Counted from the stretch's first letter, positions 1 through 9,457 are shown. The stretch is 64,000 nucleotides of DNA from Rubrivivax benzoatilyticus JA2 = ATCC BAA-35 (GCF_000190375.1 NZ_AEWG01000105.1:62001-126000); one strand, 5' to 3'. Translations and numbers: made by a program. Notes: generated by a model not told the origin, from the letters alone.

Positions 1-1
1 G

Positions 2-391
2 CTGCGCCGCCATGAGCTGGTCGAGAGCACGCGCGGCCCGGGCGGCGGTTATTCGCTGGGCCGTGGCGCCGACGAGATCACCGTCGCCGACATCATCGTC
101 GCCGTCGACGAGCCGATCGACGCCACCGGCTGCGGCGGCAAGGAAAACTGCCACGGCGACGACGGCGGCCGCTGCATGACGCACGACCTCTGGGCGAGCC
201 TGAACAACAAGATGATCGAGTACCTCGACTCGATCTCGCTGAAGAAGCTCGTCGACGAGCAGATCGCCAAGGGCGTCTCGGTCGAGGAAGCGCCGATCAA
301 GCGCGCGATCTCCTCGCAGCCGGTCGTCAAGCCGATCAAGGTCACCGCGCCGAACTCGGTCTTCGCGTTCGGCAGTTCCTTCACCAAGTAA
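2..391 (+). CDS. iscR: Fe-S cluster regulator IscR, 5' part missing
   Basis: Rrf2-family transcription factor that senses Fe-S status and controls the isc operon. The window starts inside the gene; the readable part begins in the winged helix with the [12 protein letters not shown] wing motif typical of Rrf2 proteins. The three cluster-ligating cysteines are visible in TGCGGKENC...GRCMTHDLW. The spacing between the second and third cysteine is 8 residues, whereas E. coli IscR has 6; the two extra residues are glycines. It is the first gene of the operon, with 5 bases to iscS. In the family, IscR represses isc when it carries its cluster; its operator lies outside the window. Confidence 0.95.
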   Translation: MRRHELVESTRGPGGGYSLGRGADEITVADIIVAVDEPIDATGCGGKENCHGDDGGRCMTHDLWASLNNKMIEYLDSISLKKLVDEQIAKGVSVEEAPIKRAISSQPVVKPIKVTAPNSVFAFGSSFTK

Positions 392-396
392 GCGAC

Positions 397-1611
397 ATGA
401 CCCCGCATTTCCCGATCTACATGGATTACGGCGCGACGACGCCGGTGGACCCGCGCGTCGTCGACGTGATGATCCCGTGGCTGCGCGAGCACTTCGGCAA
501 CCCGGCGTCTCGCAGTCATGCCTGGGGCTGGGAAGCGGAAGAGGCGGTCGAGAAGGCGCGTGCGCAGGTCGCTTCGCTGATCAAGGCCGATCCGCGCGAG
601 ATCGTCTGGACCTCGGGTGCCACCGAGAGCAACAACCTCGCGATCAAGGGCGCGGCGCACTTCTACGCCTCGCGCGGCAAGCACCTGATCACGGTGAAGA
701 CCGAGCACAAGGCGGTGCTCGACACGATGCGCGAGCTGGAGCGCCAGGGTTTCGAGGTCACCTACCTCGACGTCCAGGAGGATGGCCTGCTCGACCTGGA
801 GCGCTTCAAGGCGGCGCTGCGCCCGGACACGATCCTCGTGTCGGTGATGTTCGTGAACAACGAGATCGGCGTGATCCAGGACATCCCGGAGATCGGCCGC
901 CTCTGCCGCGAGCGCGGCATCATCTTCCACGTCGACGCCGCGCAGGCCACCGGCAAGGTGGCGATCGACCTCGGCACGCTGCCGGTCGACCTGATGAGCC
1001 TGGCCTCGCACAAGAGCTACGGCCCGAAGGGCATCGGCGCGCTGTACGTGCGCCGCAAGCCGCGCGTGCGGCTGGAAGCGCAGATGCACGGCGGCGGCCA
1101 CGAGCGCGGCATGCGCTCGGGCACGCTGCCCACGCACCAGATCGTCGGCATGGGCGAGGCCTTCGCGATCGCCGAGGCCGAGATGGGCACCGAGAGCGAG
1201 CGCATCCGCATGCTGCAGAAGCGCCTGCTCGACGGCATCGCCGACATCGAGCAGGTCTTCATCAACGGCGACCTCGAGCGGCGCGTGCCGCACAACGTCA
1301 ACGCCAGCTTCAACTTCGTCGAGGGCGAGTCGCTGATCATGGGCATCAAGGGCATCGCGGTGTCCTCGGGCTCGGCCTGCACCTCGGCCAGCCTGGAGCC
1401 CAGCTACGTGCTGCGTGCGCTGGGCCGCAGCGACGAGCTGGCGCACTCCAGCCTGCGCATGACGATCGGCCGCTTCACGACCGAAGCGGAGATCGACTAC
1501 GCGGTGGCGACGCTGAAGGACCGCGTCGCCAAGCTGCGCGAGCTGTCGCCCCTCTGGGACATGTACAAGGACGGCGTCGACCTGAGCACGATCCAGTGGT
1601 CTGCGCACTGA
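397..1611 (+). CDS. iscS: Cysteine desulfurase IscS
   Basis: PLP-dependent class V aminotransferase-fold enzyme that takes sulfur from cysteine and passes it to IscU. It is 404 residues, the same length as the E. coli enzyme. The PLP lysine is Lys206 in [10 protein letters not shown] and the persulfide-carrying cysteine is Cys328 in [10 protein letters not shown], both at E. coli positions. The N-terminus [16 protein letters not shown] matches the family start, which supports the ATG chosen although no strong ribosome site is visible. It lies between iscR and iscU in the same direction and is cytosolic. Confidence 0.97.
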   Translation: MTPHFPIYMDYGATTPVDPRVVDVMIPWLREHFGNPASRSHAWGWEAEEAVEKARAQVASLIKADPREIVWTSGATESNNLAIKGAAHFYASRGKHLITVKTEHKAVLDTMRELERQGFEVTYLDVQEDGLLDLERFKAALRPDTILVSVMFVNNEIGVIQDIPEIGRLCRERGIIFHVDAAQATGKVAIDLGTLPVDLMSLASHKSYGPKGIGALYVRRKPRVRLEAQMHGGGHERGMRSGTLPTHQIVGMGEAFAIAEAEMGTESERIRMLQKRLLDGIADIEQVFINGDLERRVPHNVNASFNFVEGESLIMGIKGIAVSSGSACTSASLEPSYVLRALGRSDELAHSSLRMTIGRFTTEAEIDYAVATLKDRVAKLRELSPLWDMYKDGVDLSTIQWSAH

Positions 1612-1635
1612 ACGGATAGAACCAGGAGAACTCAC

Positions 1636-2040
1636 ATGGCCTACAGCGACAAGGTCGTCGACCACTACGAGAACCCGCGCAACGTGGGTGGCTTCGAGAA
1701 GGGTGACGAGACGGTGGGCACCGGCATGGTCGGCGCCCCGGCCTGCGGCGACGTGATGAAGCTGCAGATCAAGGTCGACCCGGACACCGGGCTGATCGAG
1801 GACGCGCGTTTCAAGACCTACGGCTGCGGCTCGGCGATCGCGTCGAGCTCGCTGGTCACCGAATGGGTCAAGGGCAAGACGCTGGACCAGGCGCTGGAGA
1901 TCAAGAACACCGACATCGCCGAGGAACTGGCGCTGCCGCCGGTGAAGATCCACTGCTCGATCCTCGCCGAGGACGCGATCAAGGCCGCGGTCCAGGACTA
2001 CAAGGCCAAACACGGCGAAGCCGTGGCGACGCAGCCGTAA
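1636..2040 (+). CDS. iscU: Fe-S cluster scaffold IscU
   Basis: Scaffold on which IscS and iron build a [2Fe-2S] cluster before HscA/HscB deliver it to client proteins. It is 134 residues. The three ligand cysteines are Cys37 ([10 protein letters not shown]), Cys64 ([10 protein letters not shown]) and Cys107 ([10 protein letters not shown]). The HscA-recognition motif LPPVK is at residues 100-104. An AGGAG ribosome site precedes the ATG. IscA follows after 7 bases, so translation is probably coupled. Confidence 0.97.
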   Translation: MAYSDKVVDHYENPRNVGGFEKGDETVGTGMVGAPACGDVMKLQIKVDPDTGLIEDARFKTYGCGSAIASSSLVTEWVKGKTLDQALEIKNTDIAEELALPPVKIHCSILAEDAIKAAVQDYKAKHGEAVATQP

Positions 2041-2047
2041 GGGGATC

Positions 2048-2371
2048 ATGTCGATCACTCTGACCGAAGCGGCGGCCCGCCACGTCACGCGTTATCTCGG
2101 CCGCCGCGGCAAGGGCGTCGGCGTGCGCCTGGGCGTCAAGACGACAGGCTGCTCGGGCCTGGCCTACAAGCTGGAGTACGCCGACGAGGTGGGCGCCGAG
2201 GACATCGTCTTCGAGGACCACGGCGTCAAGGTGCTCGTCGACCCGAAGAGCCTGCCCTACCTGGACGGCACGCAGCTGGACTTCGTGCGCGAAGGCCTCA
2301 ACGAGGGCTTCAAGTTCCACAACCCTCGCGAACGCGACCGTTGCGGCTGCGGCGAGTCCTTCCGCGTCTGA
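2048..2371 (+). CDS. iscA: A-type Fe-S carrier IscA
   Basis: Small (107 residues) HesB/IscA-family carrier that receives or delivers Fe-S clusters, especially to [4Fe-4S] proteins. The three conserved cysteines are Cys35 (TTGCSGLAY) and Cys99/Cys101 (CGCGESF), as in E. coli IscA. A GGGGA ribosome site precedes the ATG. It is followed, unusually, by an acetyltransferase gene rather than directly by hscB. Confidence 0.97.
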   Translation: MSITLTEAAARHVTRYLGRRGKGVGVRLGVKTTGCSGLAYKLEYADEVGAEDIVFEDHGVKVLVDPKSLPYLDGTQLDFVREGLNEGFKFHNPRERDRCGCGESFRV

Positions 2372-2435
2372 CCGACAATACCGGGTTGCCCCGAGTCCGG
2401 CGCGGCCCTCGTGGCCGCGCTTTGCCTTGCACGCG

Positions 2436-2909
2436 ATGCTGACCATCCGCCCCGAACGCCCCGACCAGCCCGAGGTCGCCGCGCTGCTCGAGCAGCTCGA
2501 CGCCTATCTCGCATCGCTGTACCCGCCGGAGGCCAACCACATCCTCGACGTGCAGGCGCTGCTGGCGCCGGACGTGTATTTCCAGGTCGCGCGCCGCGCC
2601 GGCCGGCTGGTCGGCATCGGCGCGTTCCGCCGCATGCCCGGCGAGACCGCCACCGCGGGCGAGCCCTACGGCGAGATCAAGCGCATGTTCGTGCCGCCGG
2701 CCGAACGCGGCCAGCGCATCGCCGAGAAGCTGCTGAACTCGCTGGAAGACCGGCTGCGCACCGAGAGCTACCGCTGGGCGCTGCTGGAGACCGGCGTCGA
2801 CCAGCACGAGGCGATTCGTCTTTACGAGCGCTGCGGCTACGTGCGCCGCGGTGCTTTCGCCGGCTACCCCGACAACGGCCTCTCGGCCTTCTACGCCAAG
2901 GCGCTATGA
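2436..2909 (+). CDS. GNAT-family N-acetyltransferase inside the isc operon
   Basis: About 157 residues with a GNAT (Gcn5-related) fold: the acetyl-CoA loop is seen as EIKRMFVPPAERGQRIAEKLL, a version of the R/Q-x-x-G-x-G/A motif, followed by the ALLETGVDQHEAIRLYERCGY segment common in small-molecule acetyltransferases. The ATG at 2436 (MLTIRPERP) is preferred; an in-frame TTG nine bases upstream is possible. The stop overlaps the hscB start (ATGA), so it is translationally coupled into the Fe-S operon. The substrate is unknown. Its position between iscA and hscB is not part of the classic isc order. Confidence 0.85.
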   Translation: MLTIRPERPDQPEVAALLEQLDAYLASLYPPEANHILDVQALLAPDVYFQVARRAGRLVGIGAFRRMPGETATAGEPYGEIKRMFVPPAERGQRIAEKLLNSLEDRLRTESYRWALLETGVDQHEAIRLYERCGYVRRGAFAGYPDNGLSAFYAKAL

Positions 2910-3430
2910 AGCTCGACGACGACGATTTCACGCTGCTGGGCCTGCCGCGCCGCCATGGCGTCGACCGCGCCGCGCTCGACGCCGCCTGGCGCCGGCTGCA
3001 GGGCGAGGTGCACCCCGACCGCTTTGCCGCCCAGGGCGCCGCCGCGCAGCGCGTGGCGATGCAGTGGGCGGTGCGTGTCAACGAGGCCTACCAGCGCCTG
3101 AAGGACCCGCTGGCGCGCGCCGCCTACCTCTGCGAGCTGCGTGGCGCCGCCGTCGACGCCGAACGCAACACGGCGATGCCGACCTCGTTCCTGATGCAGC
3201 AGATGCAGTGGCGCGAAGCGCTGGAAGAAGCCGCCGACCTGGCCGCCGTCGAGGCGCTGGACGCCGAGGTCGCCGCCGCCGAACGGGCGCTGCTGGCCGA
3301 CGTCGAGCGCCGTCTCGACACCGAGGACGATGCCGCCGCGGCTGCCGCCGACGTGCGTGCGCTGATGTTCGTGAACCGTTTCCGCCAGGACATCGAGCGC
3401 CGTCTCGACGCCCTGGACCCGACCCGCTGA
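2906..3430 (+). CDS. hscB: Fe-S co-chaperone HscB
   Basis: J-domain co-chaperone (174 residues) that brings IscU to HscA and stimulates HscA ATPase. The J-domain signature HPD is at residues 36-38 in EVHPDRF. The C-terminal helical bundle that binds IscU follows, with [21 protein letters not shown] matching the family. The start ATG overlaps the stop of the acetyltransferase gene by four bases. hscA follows after seven bases. Confidence 0.96.
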   Translation: MKLDDDDFTLLGLPRRHGVDRAALDAAWRRLQGEVHPDRFAAQGAAAQRVAMQWAVRVNEAYQRLKDPLARAAYLCELRGAAVDAERNTAMPTSFLMQQMQWREALEEAADLAAVEALDAEVAAAERALLADVERRLDTEDDAAAAAADVRALMFVNRFRQDIERRLDALDPTR

Positions 3431-3437
3431 AGAGCCG

Positions 3438-5297
3438 ATGGCGCTGCTGCAGATATCCGAACCGGGCGCGACGCCCGACCCGCACCAGCGGCGCATCGCC
3501 GTCGGCATCGACCTGGGCACGACGCATTCGCTCGTCGCCTCGCTGCGCCACGGCGTGCCCGAGTGCCTGCCCGACGAGCAGGGCCGCGTGCTGCTGCCGT
3601 CGGCGGTGCGTTACCTGGACGGCGGCGGTCGCCGCATCGGCTGGGACGCGCTGGCCGCGGCCGCCGAGGACCCCGAGAACACCGTCGTCTCGGCCAAGCG
3701 CCTGATGGGCCGCCGCCTGGCCGACCTGCAGGGCACGGCGGGCAAGCTGCCGTACCGCTTCGTCGACACGCCGGGCATGGTGGCCATCGCCACGCGTGAC
3801 GGCGAGAAGACGCCGGTCGAGGTCTCGGCCGAGATCCTGGCGGCGCTGCGCCAGCGTGCCGAGGACTCGTTCGACGACGAGATCTTCGGCGCCGTCATCA
3901 CCGTGCCGGCCTATTTCGACGACGCCCAGCGCCAGGCGACCAAGGCTGCGGCGCAACTCGCCGGCTTGAACGTGCTGCGCCTGATCAGCGAGCCGACCGC
4001 CGCTGCCGTCGCCTACGGCCTGGACCAGGGGAGCGAAGGCCTGTACGCCGTCTACGACCTGGGCGGCGGCACCTTCGACCTGTCGCTGCTGCGTCTGAAC
4101 CGCGGTGTCTTCGAGGTCGTCGCCACCGGCGGCGACGCGGCGCTGGGCGGTGACGACGTCGACCACGCGCTGGCCGACTGGGCGCTGGCGCAGGCCGGCG
4201 TCGCGGCGGTGTCGCCGCAGGACAAACGCGCCGCGCTGGTCGCCGCGCGTGCCGCCAAGGAGGCGCTGAGCGCCGCCGAGAGCGCCACCTGGCGCGCCAC
4301 CATCGGCGGCGCCGAACACGCCGTCGAACTGACGCGCGGGCAGCTCGAGACGCTGGCGCGGCCGCTGGTCGAGCGCACCTTGGCGCTGGTGCGCAAGGTG
4401 CTGCGCGACGCCCGCGTCACGCGCGAGGAGGTGCAGGGCGTGGTGATGGTCGGCGGCGCGACGCGCATGCCGCTGGTGCGCACCGCGGTCGGCGAACTCT
4501 TCGGCCGCGAAGTGCTGACCAACCTGAACCCCGACGAGGTCGTCGCGCTGGGCGCGGCGGTGCAGGCCAACGCGCTGGCCGGCAATGCCGGCGACGGCGA
4601 ACTGCTGCTGCTCGACGTGATCGCGCTGTCGCTGGGGCTGGAGACGATGGGCGGCCTGGTCGAGCGCATCGTCGAGCGCAACACGACGATCCCGGTGGCC
4701 AAGGCGCAGGACTTCACGACCTTCAAGGACGGCCAGACGGCGATGGCGATCCACGTCGTCCAGGGCGAACGCGACCTCGTCTCCGAGTGCCGCTCGCTGG
4801 CGCGTTTCGAGCTGCGTGGCATTCCGCCGATGGCTGCCGGCGCGGCGCGCATCCGCGTCACCTTCCAGGTCGACGCCGACGGCCTGCTCAGCGTCTCGGC
4901 GCGCGAGCAGGGCTCGGGCGTCGAGGCCAGCGTCGTCGTCAAGCCCAGCTACGGACTGGACGACGGCCAGATCGCGCGCATGCTGCAGGAAGGTTTCACG
5001 CACGCCGCCGACGACATGGCCGCACGCGCGCTGCGCGAGGCCCAGGTCGAGGCCGAGCGCATGGTGCTGGCCACGCGTGCCGCGCTCGACGCCGACGGCG
5101 CGCTGCTGTCGCCCGAGGAGCGTGCCGCGATCGACACGCTGATCGCCGACACGCTGGCGATCGCCGCCGGCAGCGACGCCGCGGCGATCGAAGCTGCCGT
5201 CAAGGCGCTGGCCGACGGCACCGAAGCCTTCGCCGCAGCGCGCATGAACCAAGGCATCCGGCAGGCGCTGTCCGGCCGCCGTGTCGAGGACGTCTGA
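3438..5297 (+). CDS. hscA: Fe-S assembly Hsp70 chaperone HscA
   Basis: Specialised Hsp70 (619 residues) that uses ATP to release the cluster from IscU. The N-terminal ATPase domain begins with [14 protein letters not shown] (phosphate 1 motif), continues with [13 protein letters not shown] (phosphate 2) and [11 protein letters not shown] (adenosine motif). The C-terminal half is the peptide-binding domain that in the family recognises LPPVK of IscU, and this motif is present in the iscU of this operon. It lies between hscB and fdx with short gaps, consistent with one transcript. Confidence 0.97.
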   Translation: MALLQISEPGATPDPHQRRIAVGIDLGTTHSLVASLRHGVPECLPDEQGRVLLPSAVRYLDGGGRRIGWDALAAAAEDPENTVVSAKRLMGRRLADLQGTAGKLPYRFVDTPGMVAIATRDGEKTPVEVSAEILAALRQRAEDSFDDEIFGAVITVPAYFDDAQRQATKAAAQLAGLNVLRLISEPTAAAVAYGLDQGSEGLYAVYDLGGGTFDLSLLRLNRGVFEVVATGGDAALGGDDVDHALADWALAQAGVAAVSPQDKRAALVAARAAKEALSAAESATWRATIGGAEHAVELTRGQLETLARPLVERTLALVRKVLRDARVTREEVQGVVMVGGATRMPLVRTAVGELFGREVLTNLNPDEVVALGAAVQANALAGNAGDGELLLLDVIALSLGLETMGGLVERIVERNTTIPVAKAQDFTTFKDGQTAMAIHVVQGERDLVSECRSLARFELRGIPPMAAGAARIRVTFQVDADGLLSVSAREQGSGVEASVVVKPSYGLDDGQIARMLQEGFTHAADDMAARALREAQVEAERMVLATRAALDADGALLSPEERAAIDTLIADTLAIAAGSDAAAIEAAVKALADGTEAFAAARMNQGIRQALSGRRVEDV

Positions 5298-5300
5298 ACC

Positions 5301-5639
5301 ATGCCTGTCATCCGAATCCTTCCCCACCCCGAGTACTGCCCCGAGGGCAAGACCGTCGAGGCGCCGGCCGGCACCTCGATCTGCGAGGCGCTGCTGGACA
5401 ACGGCGTCGAGATCGAGCACGCCTGCGAGATGAGCTGCGCCTGCACCACCTGCCACGTCGTCGTGAAGGAGGGCTTCGCGTCGCTGGGCGAACTCGACGA
5501 GACCGAGGAAGACCTGCTCGACCGCGCCTGGGGGCTGCAGCCGACCTCGCGGCTGAGCTGCCAGGCCATCCTGTCGAACCAGGACGTGACGGTCGAGATC
5601 CCGCGCTACTCGATCAACCACGCGCGCGAGAAGCACTGA
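5301..5639 (+). CDS. fdx: [2Fe-2S] ferredoxin of the isc system
   Basis: Adrenodoxin-type ferredoxin (112 residues) that supplies electrons for cluster assembly on IscU. Cluster ligands are Cys42, Cys48 and Cys51 (HACEMSCACTTCHVVV) and Cys87 (RLSCQAI), with the additional conserved Cys46. It starts three bases after hscA. It is the last gene of the operon: no iscX-like small acidic ORF follows, and the next 200 bases hold hairpins and the sRNA-like unit on the other strand. Confidence 0.97.
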   Translation: MPVIRILPHPEYCPEGKTVEAPAGTSICEALLDNGVEIEHACEMSCACTTCHVVVKEGFASLGELDETEEDLLDRAWGLQPTSRLSCQAILSNQDVTVEIPRYSINHAREKH

Positions 5640-5687
5640 GCCGGAGCACCGCGCCCCGCGTCGGTGCCAGGGTCTTGCCGCCAAACG

Positions 5688-5719
5688 AAAAAAACCTCCC
5701 CGGCGCGAGCCGGAGAGGT
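5688..5719 (-). terminator. Rho-independent terminator of the candidate sRNA
   Basis: On the minus strand an ACCTC-CCGGC stem pairs with GCCGG-GAGGT (one internal mismatch) around a four-base loop, directly followed by seven T residues. On the plus strand the hairpin lacks a T-run, so it is oriented for minus-strand transcription, where no other gene exists nearby. Confidence 0.8.
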
Positions 5720-5780
5720 GGGTATAAAGGGCCTGTTGCCCTGCTGAGGAGATAGACAGACACCCGACGGAGGTGTCGCT
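5688..5780 (-). ncRNA. Candidate sigma-54-dependent small RNA
   Basis: Predicted transcript of about 93 nt on the minus strand between fdx and tsaD. It starts roughly 12 bases after a consensus sigma-54 promoter (5790-5804). Three stem-loops are visible: GACACC/GGTGTC at 5759-5777, AGGGC/GCCCT at 5728-5742, and an 11-bp terminator stem at 5694-5719 ending in seven T residues. The single-stranded linker at 5743-5758 contains CTCCT (5747-5751), complementary to a Shine-Dalgarno sequence. No protein-coding frame with a credible start fits. The promoter, structure and terminator are seen directly; existence and function are inferred. Confidence 0.6.
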
Positions 5781-5789
5781 TCATCTCTC

Positions 5790-5804
5790 GCAAGCACCGT
5801 GCCA
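5790..5804 (-). promoter_or_regulatory. Sigma-54 (RpoN) -24/-12 promoter
   Basis: Minus-strand sequence TGGCACGGTGCTTGC matches the consensus TGGCACG-N4-TTGC exactly, with the GG and GC dinucleotides 12 bases apart. It points into the stem-loop unit at 5688-5780, away from tsaD. RpoN promoters need an enhancer-binding activator (for example NtrC); no activator site was identified by eye. Confidence 0.7.
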
Positions 5805-5846
5805 GCACTTCGGGAGGCGCGCACCAGCGCCTCGACACTGCCCGCC

Positions 5847-6893
5847 ATGATCGTTCTCGGATTCGAGTCTTCCTGCGACGAGACCGGCGTCGCGCTGGTC
5901 GAGACCCGGCCCGGCGCCGCACCGCGCCTGCTCGGCGAGGCGCTGCACAGCCAGGCCGAGATGCACGCCGAATACGGCGGCGTCGTGCCCGAACTGGCCT
6001 CGCGTGACCACATCCGCCGCGTGCTGCCGCTGGCGCGCCAGGTGCTCGCCGAATCGGGGCGCACGCTGGCCGAGGTCGACCTCGTCGCCTACACGCGCGG
6101 CCCGGGGCTGGCCGGCGCGCTGCTGGTCGGCGCCGGCGTCGCCGTCGCGCTCGGCGCCGCGCTCGGCCGGCCGACCTTCGGCGTGCACCATCTCGAAGGC
6201 CACCTGCTGTCGCCTTTCCTCGCCGACCCGGCGCCCGAGTTCCCCTTCGTCGCGCTGCTCGTGTCGGGTGGCCACACGCAGCTGATGCGCGTCGACGCCG
6301 TCGGCTCGTACGAGCTGCTCGGCGAGACGATCGACGACGCCGCCGGCGAAGCCTTCGACAAGAGCGCCAAGCTGCTCGGCCTGGGCTACCCGGGCGGGCC
6401 GGCGCTGTCGCGGCTGGCCGAGTTCGGCGACGCCACGGCTTTCGCGCTGCCGCGGCCGCTGCTGCACAGCGGCGACCTCGACTTCTCGTTCGCCGGCCTC
6501 AAGACCGCGGTGATGACGCAGCAGCGCAAGCTGGGCCCTAACGTCTGCGAGCAGTCGCGCGCCGATCTGGCGGCGTCGACGCAGGCGGCGATCGTCGACG
6601 TGCTGTCGGCCAAGGCGCTGCGCGCGCTGAAGGCCAGCGGCACGAAGCGCCTGGTCGTCGCCGGCGGCGTCGGCGCCAACCGCCGGCTGCGCGAGACGCT
6701 GGACGCCGGCGCGAAGAAGCTCGGCGCGCGTGTCTTCTACCCGCCGCTGGCGCTGTGCACCGACAACGGCGCGATGATCGCGATGGCCGCGGCGATGCGG
6801 CTGGAGCGCGGTCTGGCTCAGGGCAGCACCGACGGCGCCTTCGACGTGCGGCCGCGCTGGCCGCTGGACGAGGTCTCGGCAGCGGCCTCCTAG
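5847..6893 (+). CDS. tsaD: tRNA N6-threonylcarbamoyladenosine transferase TsaD
   Basis: Catalytic subunit that attaches the threonylcarbamoyl group to A37 of ANN-decoding tRNAs, acting with TsaB and TsaE. It has 348 residues and the canonical start [17 protein letters not shown]. The metal-binding HHLEGH motif and the ASKH-fold segment [11 protein letters not shown] are visible, as is [13 protein letters not shown]. The ATG at 5847 is chosen because the family begins with this motif; an in-frame GTG 48 bases upstream would add a non-homologous tail and overlaps the sigma-54 promoter of the opposite strand. Confidence 0.96.
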   Translation: MIVLGFESSCDETGVALVETRPGAAPRLLGEALHSQAEMHAEYGGVVPELASRDHIRRVLPLARQVLAESGRTLAEVDLVAYTRGPGLAGALLVGAGVAVALGAALGRPTFGVHHLEGHLLSPFLADPAPEFPFVALLVSGGHTQLMRVDAVGSYELLGETIDDAAGEAFDKSAKLLGLGYPGGPALSRLAEFGDATAFALPRPLLHSGDLDFSFAGLKTAVMTQQRKLGPNVCEQSRADLAASTQAAIVDVLSAKALRALKASGTKRLVVAGGVGANRRLRETLDAGAKKLGARVFYPPLALCTDNGAMIAMAAAMRLERGLAQGSTDGAFDVRPRWPLDEVSAAAS

Positions 6894-6939
6894 AATCCCG
6901 CTTCCGCCCCGGCGCGCCGCCCGCGCGCGACGGTCTCCG

Positions 6940-6960
6940 GGCGGGCGCGCCGCGCCCGCC
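6940..6960 (+). terminator. GC-rich hairpin after tsaD
   Basis: Perfect 9-bp stem GGCGGGCGC / GCGCCCGCC with a three-base loop, in the 87-base gap between tsaD and the next gene. It lacks a T-run, so it may be a weak or Rho-assisted terminator or an mRNA-stabilising hairpin. Confidence 0.4.
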
Positions 6961-6980
6961 GCCAGCCGAACGTCTCCGCG

Positions 6981-8267
6981 ATGAACCCCTCCTCCCTGAC
7001 GCGCCGCGCCTGGCTCGCGCTCGCCGCCGCCGGCCTGGCCGCCCCGCTGCACGCGCAACCCCAGGCCGCGCCGATCAAGATCGCGCTGATCGAGGGCCTC
7101 TCGGGCGCTTTCGCCAACGCCGGTGACGCCGTCGCACGCAACATCCAGTGGGCCGTCGAACGTGTCAACGCACGGGGCGGCGTGCGCCTGCCCGGCGGCG
7201 CGCGGCCGCTGGAGCTGGTGCGCCTGGACAGCAAGGGTTCGACCGAGGAGGCGCTGTCGCTGCTGCGCGCGGCGCTGGACCAGCGCATTGCCTTCGTGCT
7301 GCAGGGCAACAGCTCGGCCACCGCGGCGGCGCTGATCGACGCGCTGGACAAGCACAACGCGCGCGAGCCCGACCGGCGCGCGATCTTCCTCAACTACTCG
7401 GCCGTCGACCCGGCGCTGACCAACGAACGCTGCAGCTTCTGGCACTTCCGCTTCGACGCCCACGCCGACATGCGGCTGGCGGCACTGACCGACGTGCTGC
7501 AGGGCGACCGCGCCGTGAAGAAGGTCTACCTGATCGGCCAGGACTACAGCTTCGGCCAGCACGTCAACCGCAAGGCGCGCGAGATGATCGCCGCCAAGCG
7601 CCCCGACATCGAGATCGTCGGCGACGAGCTGCACCCGATGGGCCGGGTGAAGGACTTCATCCCCTACGCCACGAAGATCAAGACCAGCGGCGCCCAGGCG
7701 GTGCTGACCGGCAACTGGGGCAACGACCTGACGCTGCTGGTGCGCGCGCTGCGCGAGGTCGGCAGCGACGCCAAGCTCTACACCTTCTACGGCAACGCGC
7801 TCGGCGCGCCGGCCGCGGTGGGCGACGCCGGCATCGGCTCGGTGCTGGCGGTGGCCGAGTGGCACCCCAACGTCGGCGGCGCGCCGGCCGAGGCCTTCTA
7901 CGCCGCGTTCCGCAAACGTTTCCCGGACCCGCGCGAGGACTACGTGCACGCGCGCATGCAGGTGCTGGTCGAGATGCTGGCCGCGGCGATCGAACGTGCG
8001 CGCGGCACCGAAGCCGCCGCGGTGGCGCACGCGCTCGAAGGCCTGAGCTATGACGGCGCCACGCTCGGCGGCCTGCACCGCGCGACGATGCGCGCCGAGG
8101 ACCACCAGTTGCAGCAGCCGCTGGTCGTCAGCGTGATGGAACGTGCCGGCACCCGCGAGGTGCCGCACGACGTCGAAGGCTCGGGCTACGGCTTCAAGAC
8201 GCTGCGCCGCCTGGACGCAGCCGCCGTCGCCCAGCCCAGCACCTGCCGCATGATCCGCCCCCGCTGA
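6981..8267 (+). CDS. Branched-chain amino acid-type ABC transporter substrate-binding protein
   Basis: Periplasmic binding protein (428 residues) of the LivK/type I fold family. The N-terminus carries twin arginine residues and a hydrophobic stretch (TRRAWLALAAAGLAAPLHAQP) ending in a signal-peptidase AxA-type site, so it is exported. The mature part starts IKIALIEGLSGAFANAGDA, typical of the family. Later segments KKVYLIGQDYSFGQ and VLTGNWGNDLTLLVRAL match the ligand-cleft region. No permease or ATPase genes are adjacent, so it is an orphan here; the ligand cannot be predicted. Confidence 0.85.
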   Translation: MNPSSLTRRAWLALAAAGLAAPLHAQPQAAPIKIALIEGLSGAFANAGDAVARNIQWAVERVNARGGVRLPGGARPLELVRLDSKGSTEEALSLLRAALDQRIAFVLQGNSSATAAALIDALDKHNAREPDRRAIFLNYSAVDPALTNERCSFWHFRFDAHADMRLAALTDVLQGDRAVKKVYLIGQDYSFGQHVNRKAREMIAAKRPDIEIVGDELHPMGRVKDFIPYATKIKTSGAQAVLTGNWGNDLTLLVRALREVGSDAKLYTFYGNALGAPAAVGDAGIGSVLAVAEWHPNVGGAPAEAFYAAFRKRFPDPREDYVHARMQVLVEMLAAAIERARGTEAAAVAHALEGLSYDGATLGGLHRATMRAEDHQLQQPLVVSVMERAGTREVPHDVEGSGYGFKTLRRLDAAAVAQPSTCRMIRPR

Positions 8268-8280
8268 CGCCGAGACCCCG

Positions 8281-9432
8281 ATGCGCGACACCATCCAGAC
8301 CCTGCCGGCTTCCAAGATCCGCGAAGTCGCCAACGCCGGCCTCGGCCGCGACGATGTGCTCGCCTTCTGGTTCGGCGAAAGCGACGAGGTCACGCCCGAA
8401 CCGGTGCGGCGGGCCGCGGCACGCTCGCTCGAAGCCGGCGAGACCTTCTATTCGCACAACCTCGGCCTGCCCGAGCTGCGCGAGGCGATCGCCGCCTACG
8501 CCAGCGCGCTGCACGGCCCGGTCGACGCCGGCCGCATCGCCGTCACGTCCTCGGGCGTCAACGCGCTGATGCTGGCGATGCAGCTGCTGGTCGGTGCCGG
8601 CGACGAGGTCGTCGCCGTCGTGCCGGTCTGGCCCAACCTGACGGCGCAGCCGGAGATCCTGGGCGCCACCGTCACCCGCGTGCCGCTGCGGCCGCAGGGC
8701 GGGCGCTGGGCGCTGGACCTGGACGAGCTGCTGGCGCGTGTCACCGAGCGCAGCCGCGTGCTGCTGGTCAACGCGCCGAACAACCCGACCGGCTGGACGC
8801 TAACACGCGCCGAGCAGCAGGCGATCCTGGAGCACTGCCGCAGGACCGGCACCTGGATCGTCGCCGACGAGGTCTACGAGCGCCTGGTCTTCGACGGCGG
8901 CGCCCGGGCGGCGCCGAGCTTCCTGGACATCGCCAGCGACGACGACCGGCTGGTCGTCGTGCACAGCTTCAGCAAGAGCTTCCTGATGACCGGCTGGCGG
9001 CTGGGCTGGCTGGTGCTGCCGGCCGGCCACCACGACGGCATCGGCAAGCTGCTGGAGTTCAACAGCTCCTGCGCCCCGGTCTTCGTGCAGCGCGGCGGCC
9101 TGGCGGCGCTGGGCATCGCCGACGAGTTCGTGCCCGGCCTCGTCGCGCGCCTGCGCGGCTGCCGCGACCGGCTGGTCGCCGGGCTGCAGGCGCTGCCCGG
9201 CGTCACCGTGGCTTCGCCGCCGGGCGGCATGTACGCCTTCTTCCGCGTCGAGGGCCGCGACGACTCGCTGGCCTTCGCCAAGACACTGGTGCGCGACCAC
9301 GGGCTGGGCCTGGCGCCGGGTGCGGCCTTCGGCCCGGAAGGCGAGGGCTGGTTGCGCTGGTGCTTCGCGTCCAAGGACCCGGCACGGCTGGATGCGGGTC
9401 TGGAACGGCTGGCGGCCGCGATCCGTCTATAA
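8281..9432 (+). CDS. Class I/II PLP-dependent aminotransferase
   Basis: Fold-type I aminotransferase of 383 residues. The NNPTGWTL segment (substrate and PLP contacts), VADEVYERLVFDG and the PLP lysine motif SFSKSFLMTGWRLGW are all present, so the protein is probably active. The exact amino acid substrate is not evident; related enzymes are annotated as aspartate or aromatic aminotransferases. It starts 13 bases after the binding-protein gene, so the two may be co-transcribed. A perfect -10 box for rpsO overlaps its stop codon. Confidence 0.88.
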   Translation: MRDTIQTLPASKIREVANAGLGRDDVLAFWFGESDEVTPEPVRRAAARSLEAGETFYSHNLGLPELREAIAAYASALHGPVDAGRIAVTSSGVNALMLAMQLLVGAGDEVVAVVPVWPNLTAQPEILGATVTRVPLRPQGGRWALDLDELLARVTERSRVLLVNAPNNPTGWTLTRAEQQAILEHCRRTGTWIVADEVYERLVFDGGARAAPSFLDIASDDDRLVVVHSFSKSFLMTGWRLGWLVLPAGHHDGIGKLLEFNSSCAPVFVQRGGLAALGIADEFVPGLVARLRGCRDRLVAGLQALPGVTVASPPGGMYAFFRVEGRDDSLAFAKTLVRDHGLGLAPGAAFGPEGEGWLRWCFASKDPARLDAGLERLAAAIRL

Positions 9433-9433
9433 T
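9428..9433 (+). promoter_or_regulatory. Probable -10 box of the rpsO-pnp promoter
   Basis: A perfect TATAAT overlaps the TAA stop of the aminotransferase gene, about 140 bases before rpsO. No good TTGACA-like -35 box is found at the right distance, so strength depends on the -10 or on other factors. Confidence 0.5.
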
Positions 9434-9457
9434 CGCGTGTTCCGCTGGTTTCGGCCG

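Noticed and set aside
5849-5870. IscX missing because misread as part of the tsaD region
   Set aside because: No small acidic frame with IscX-like sequence was found between 5640 and 5846 on either strand; iscX is simply not here.
5614-5922. Minus-strand frame of about 100 codons over the sRNA-like unit
   Set aside because: It runs straight through the sigma-54 promoter and the intrinsic terminator, is Arg-rich and has no ribosome site, so an RNA gene fits better.
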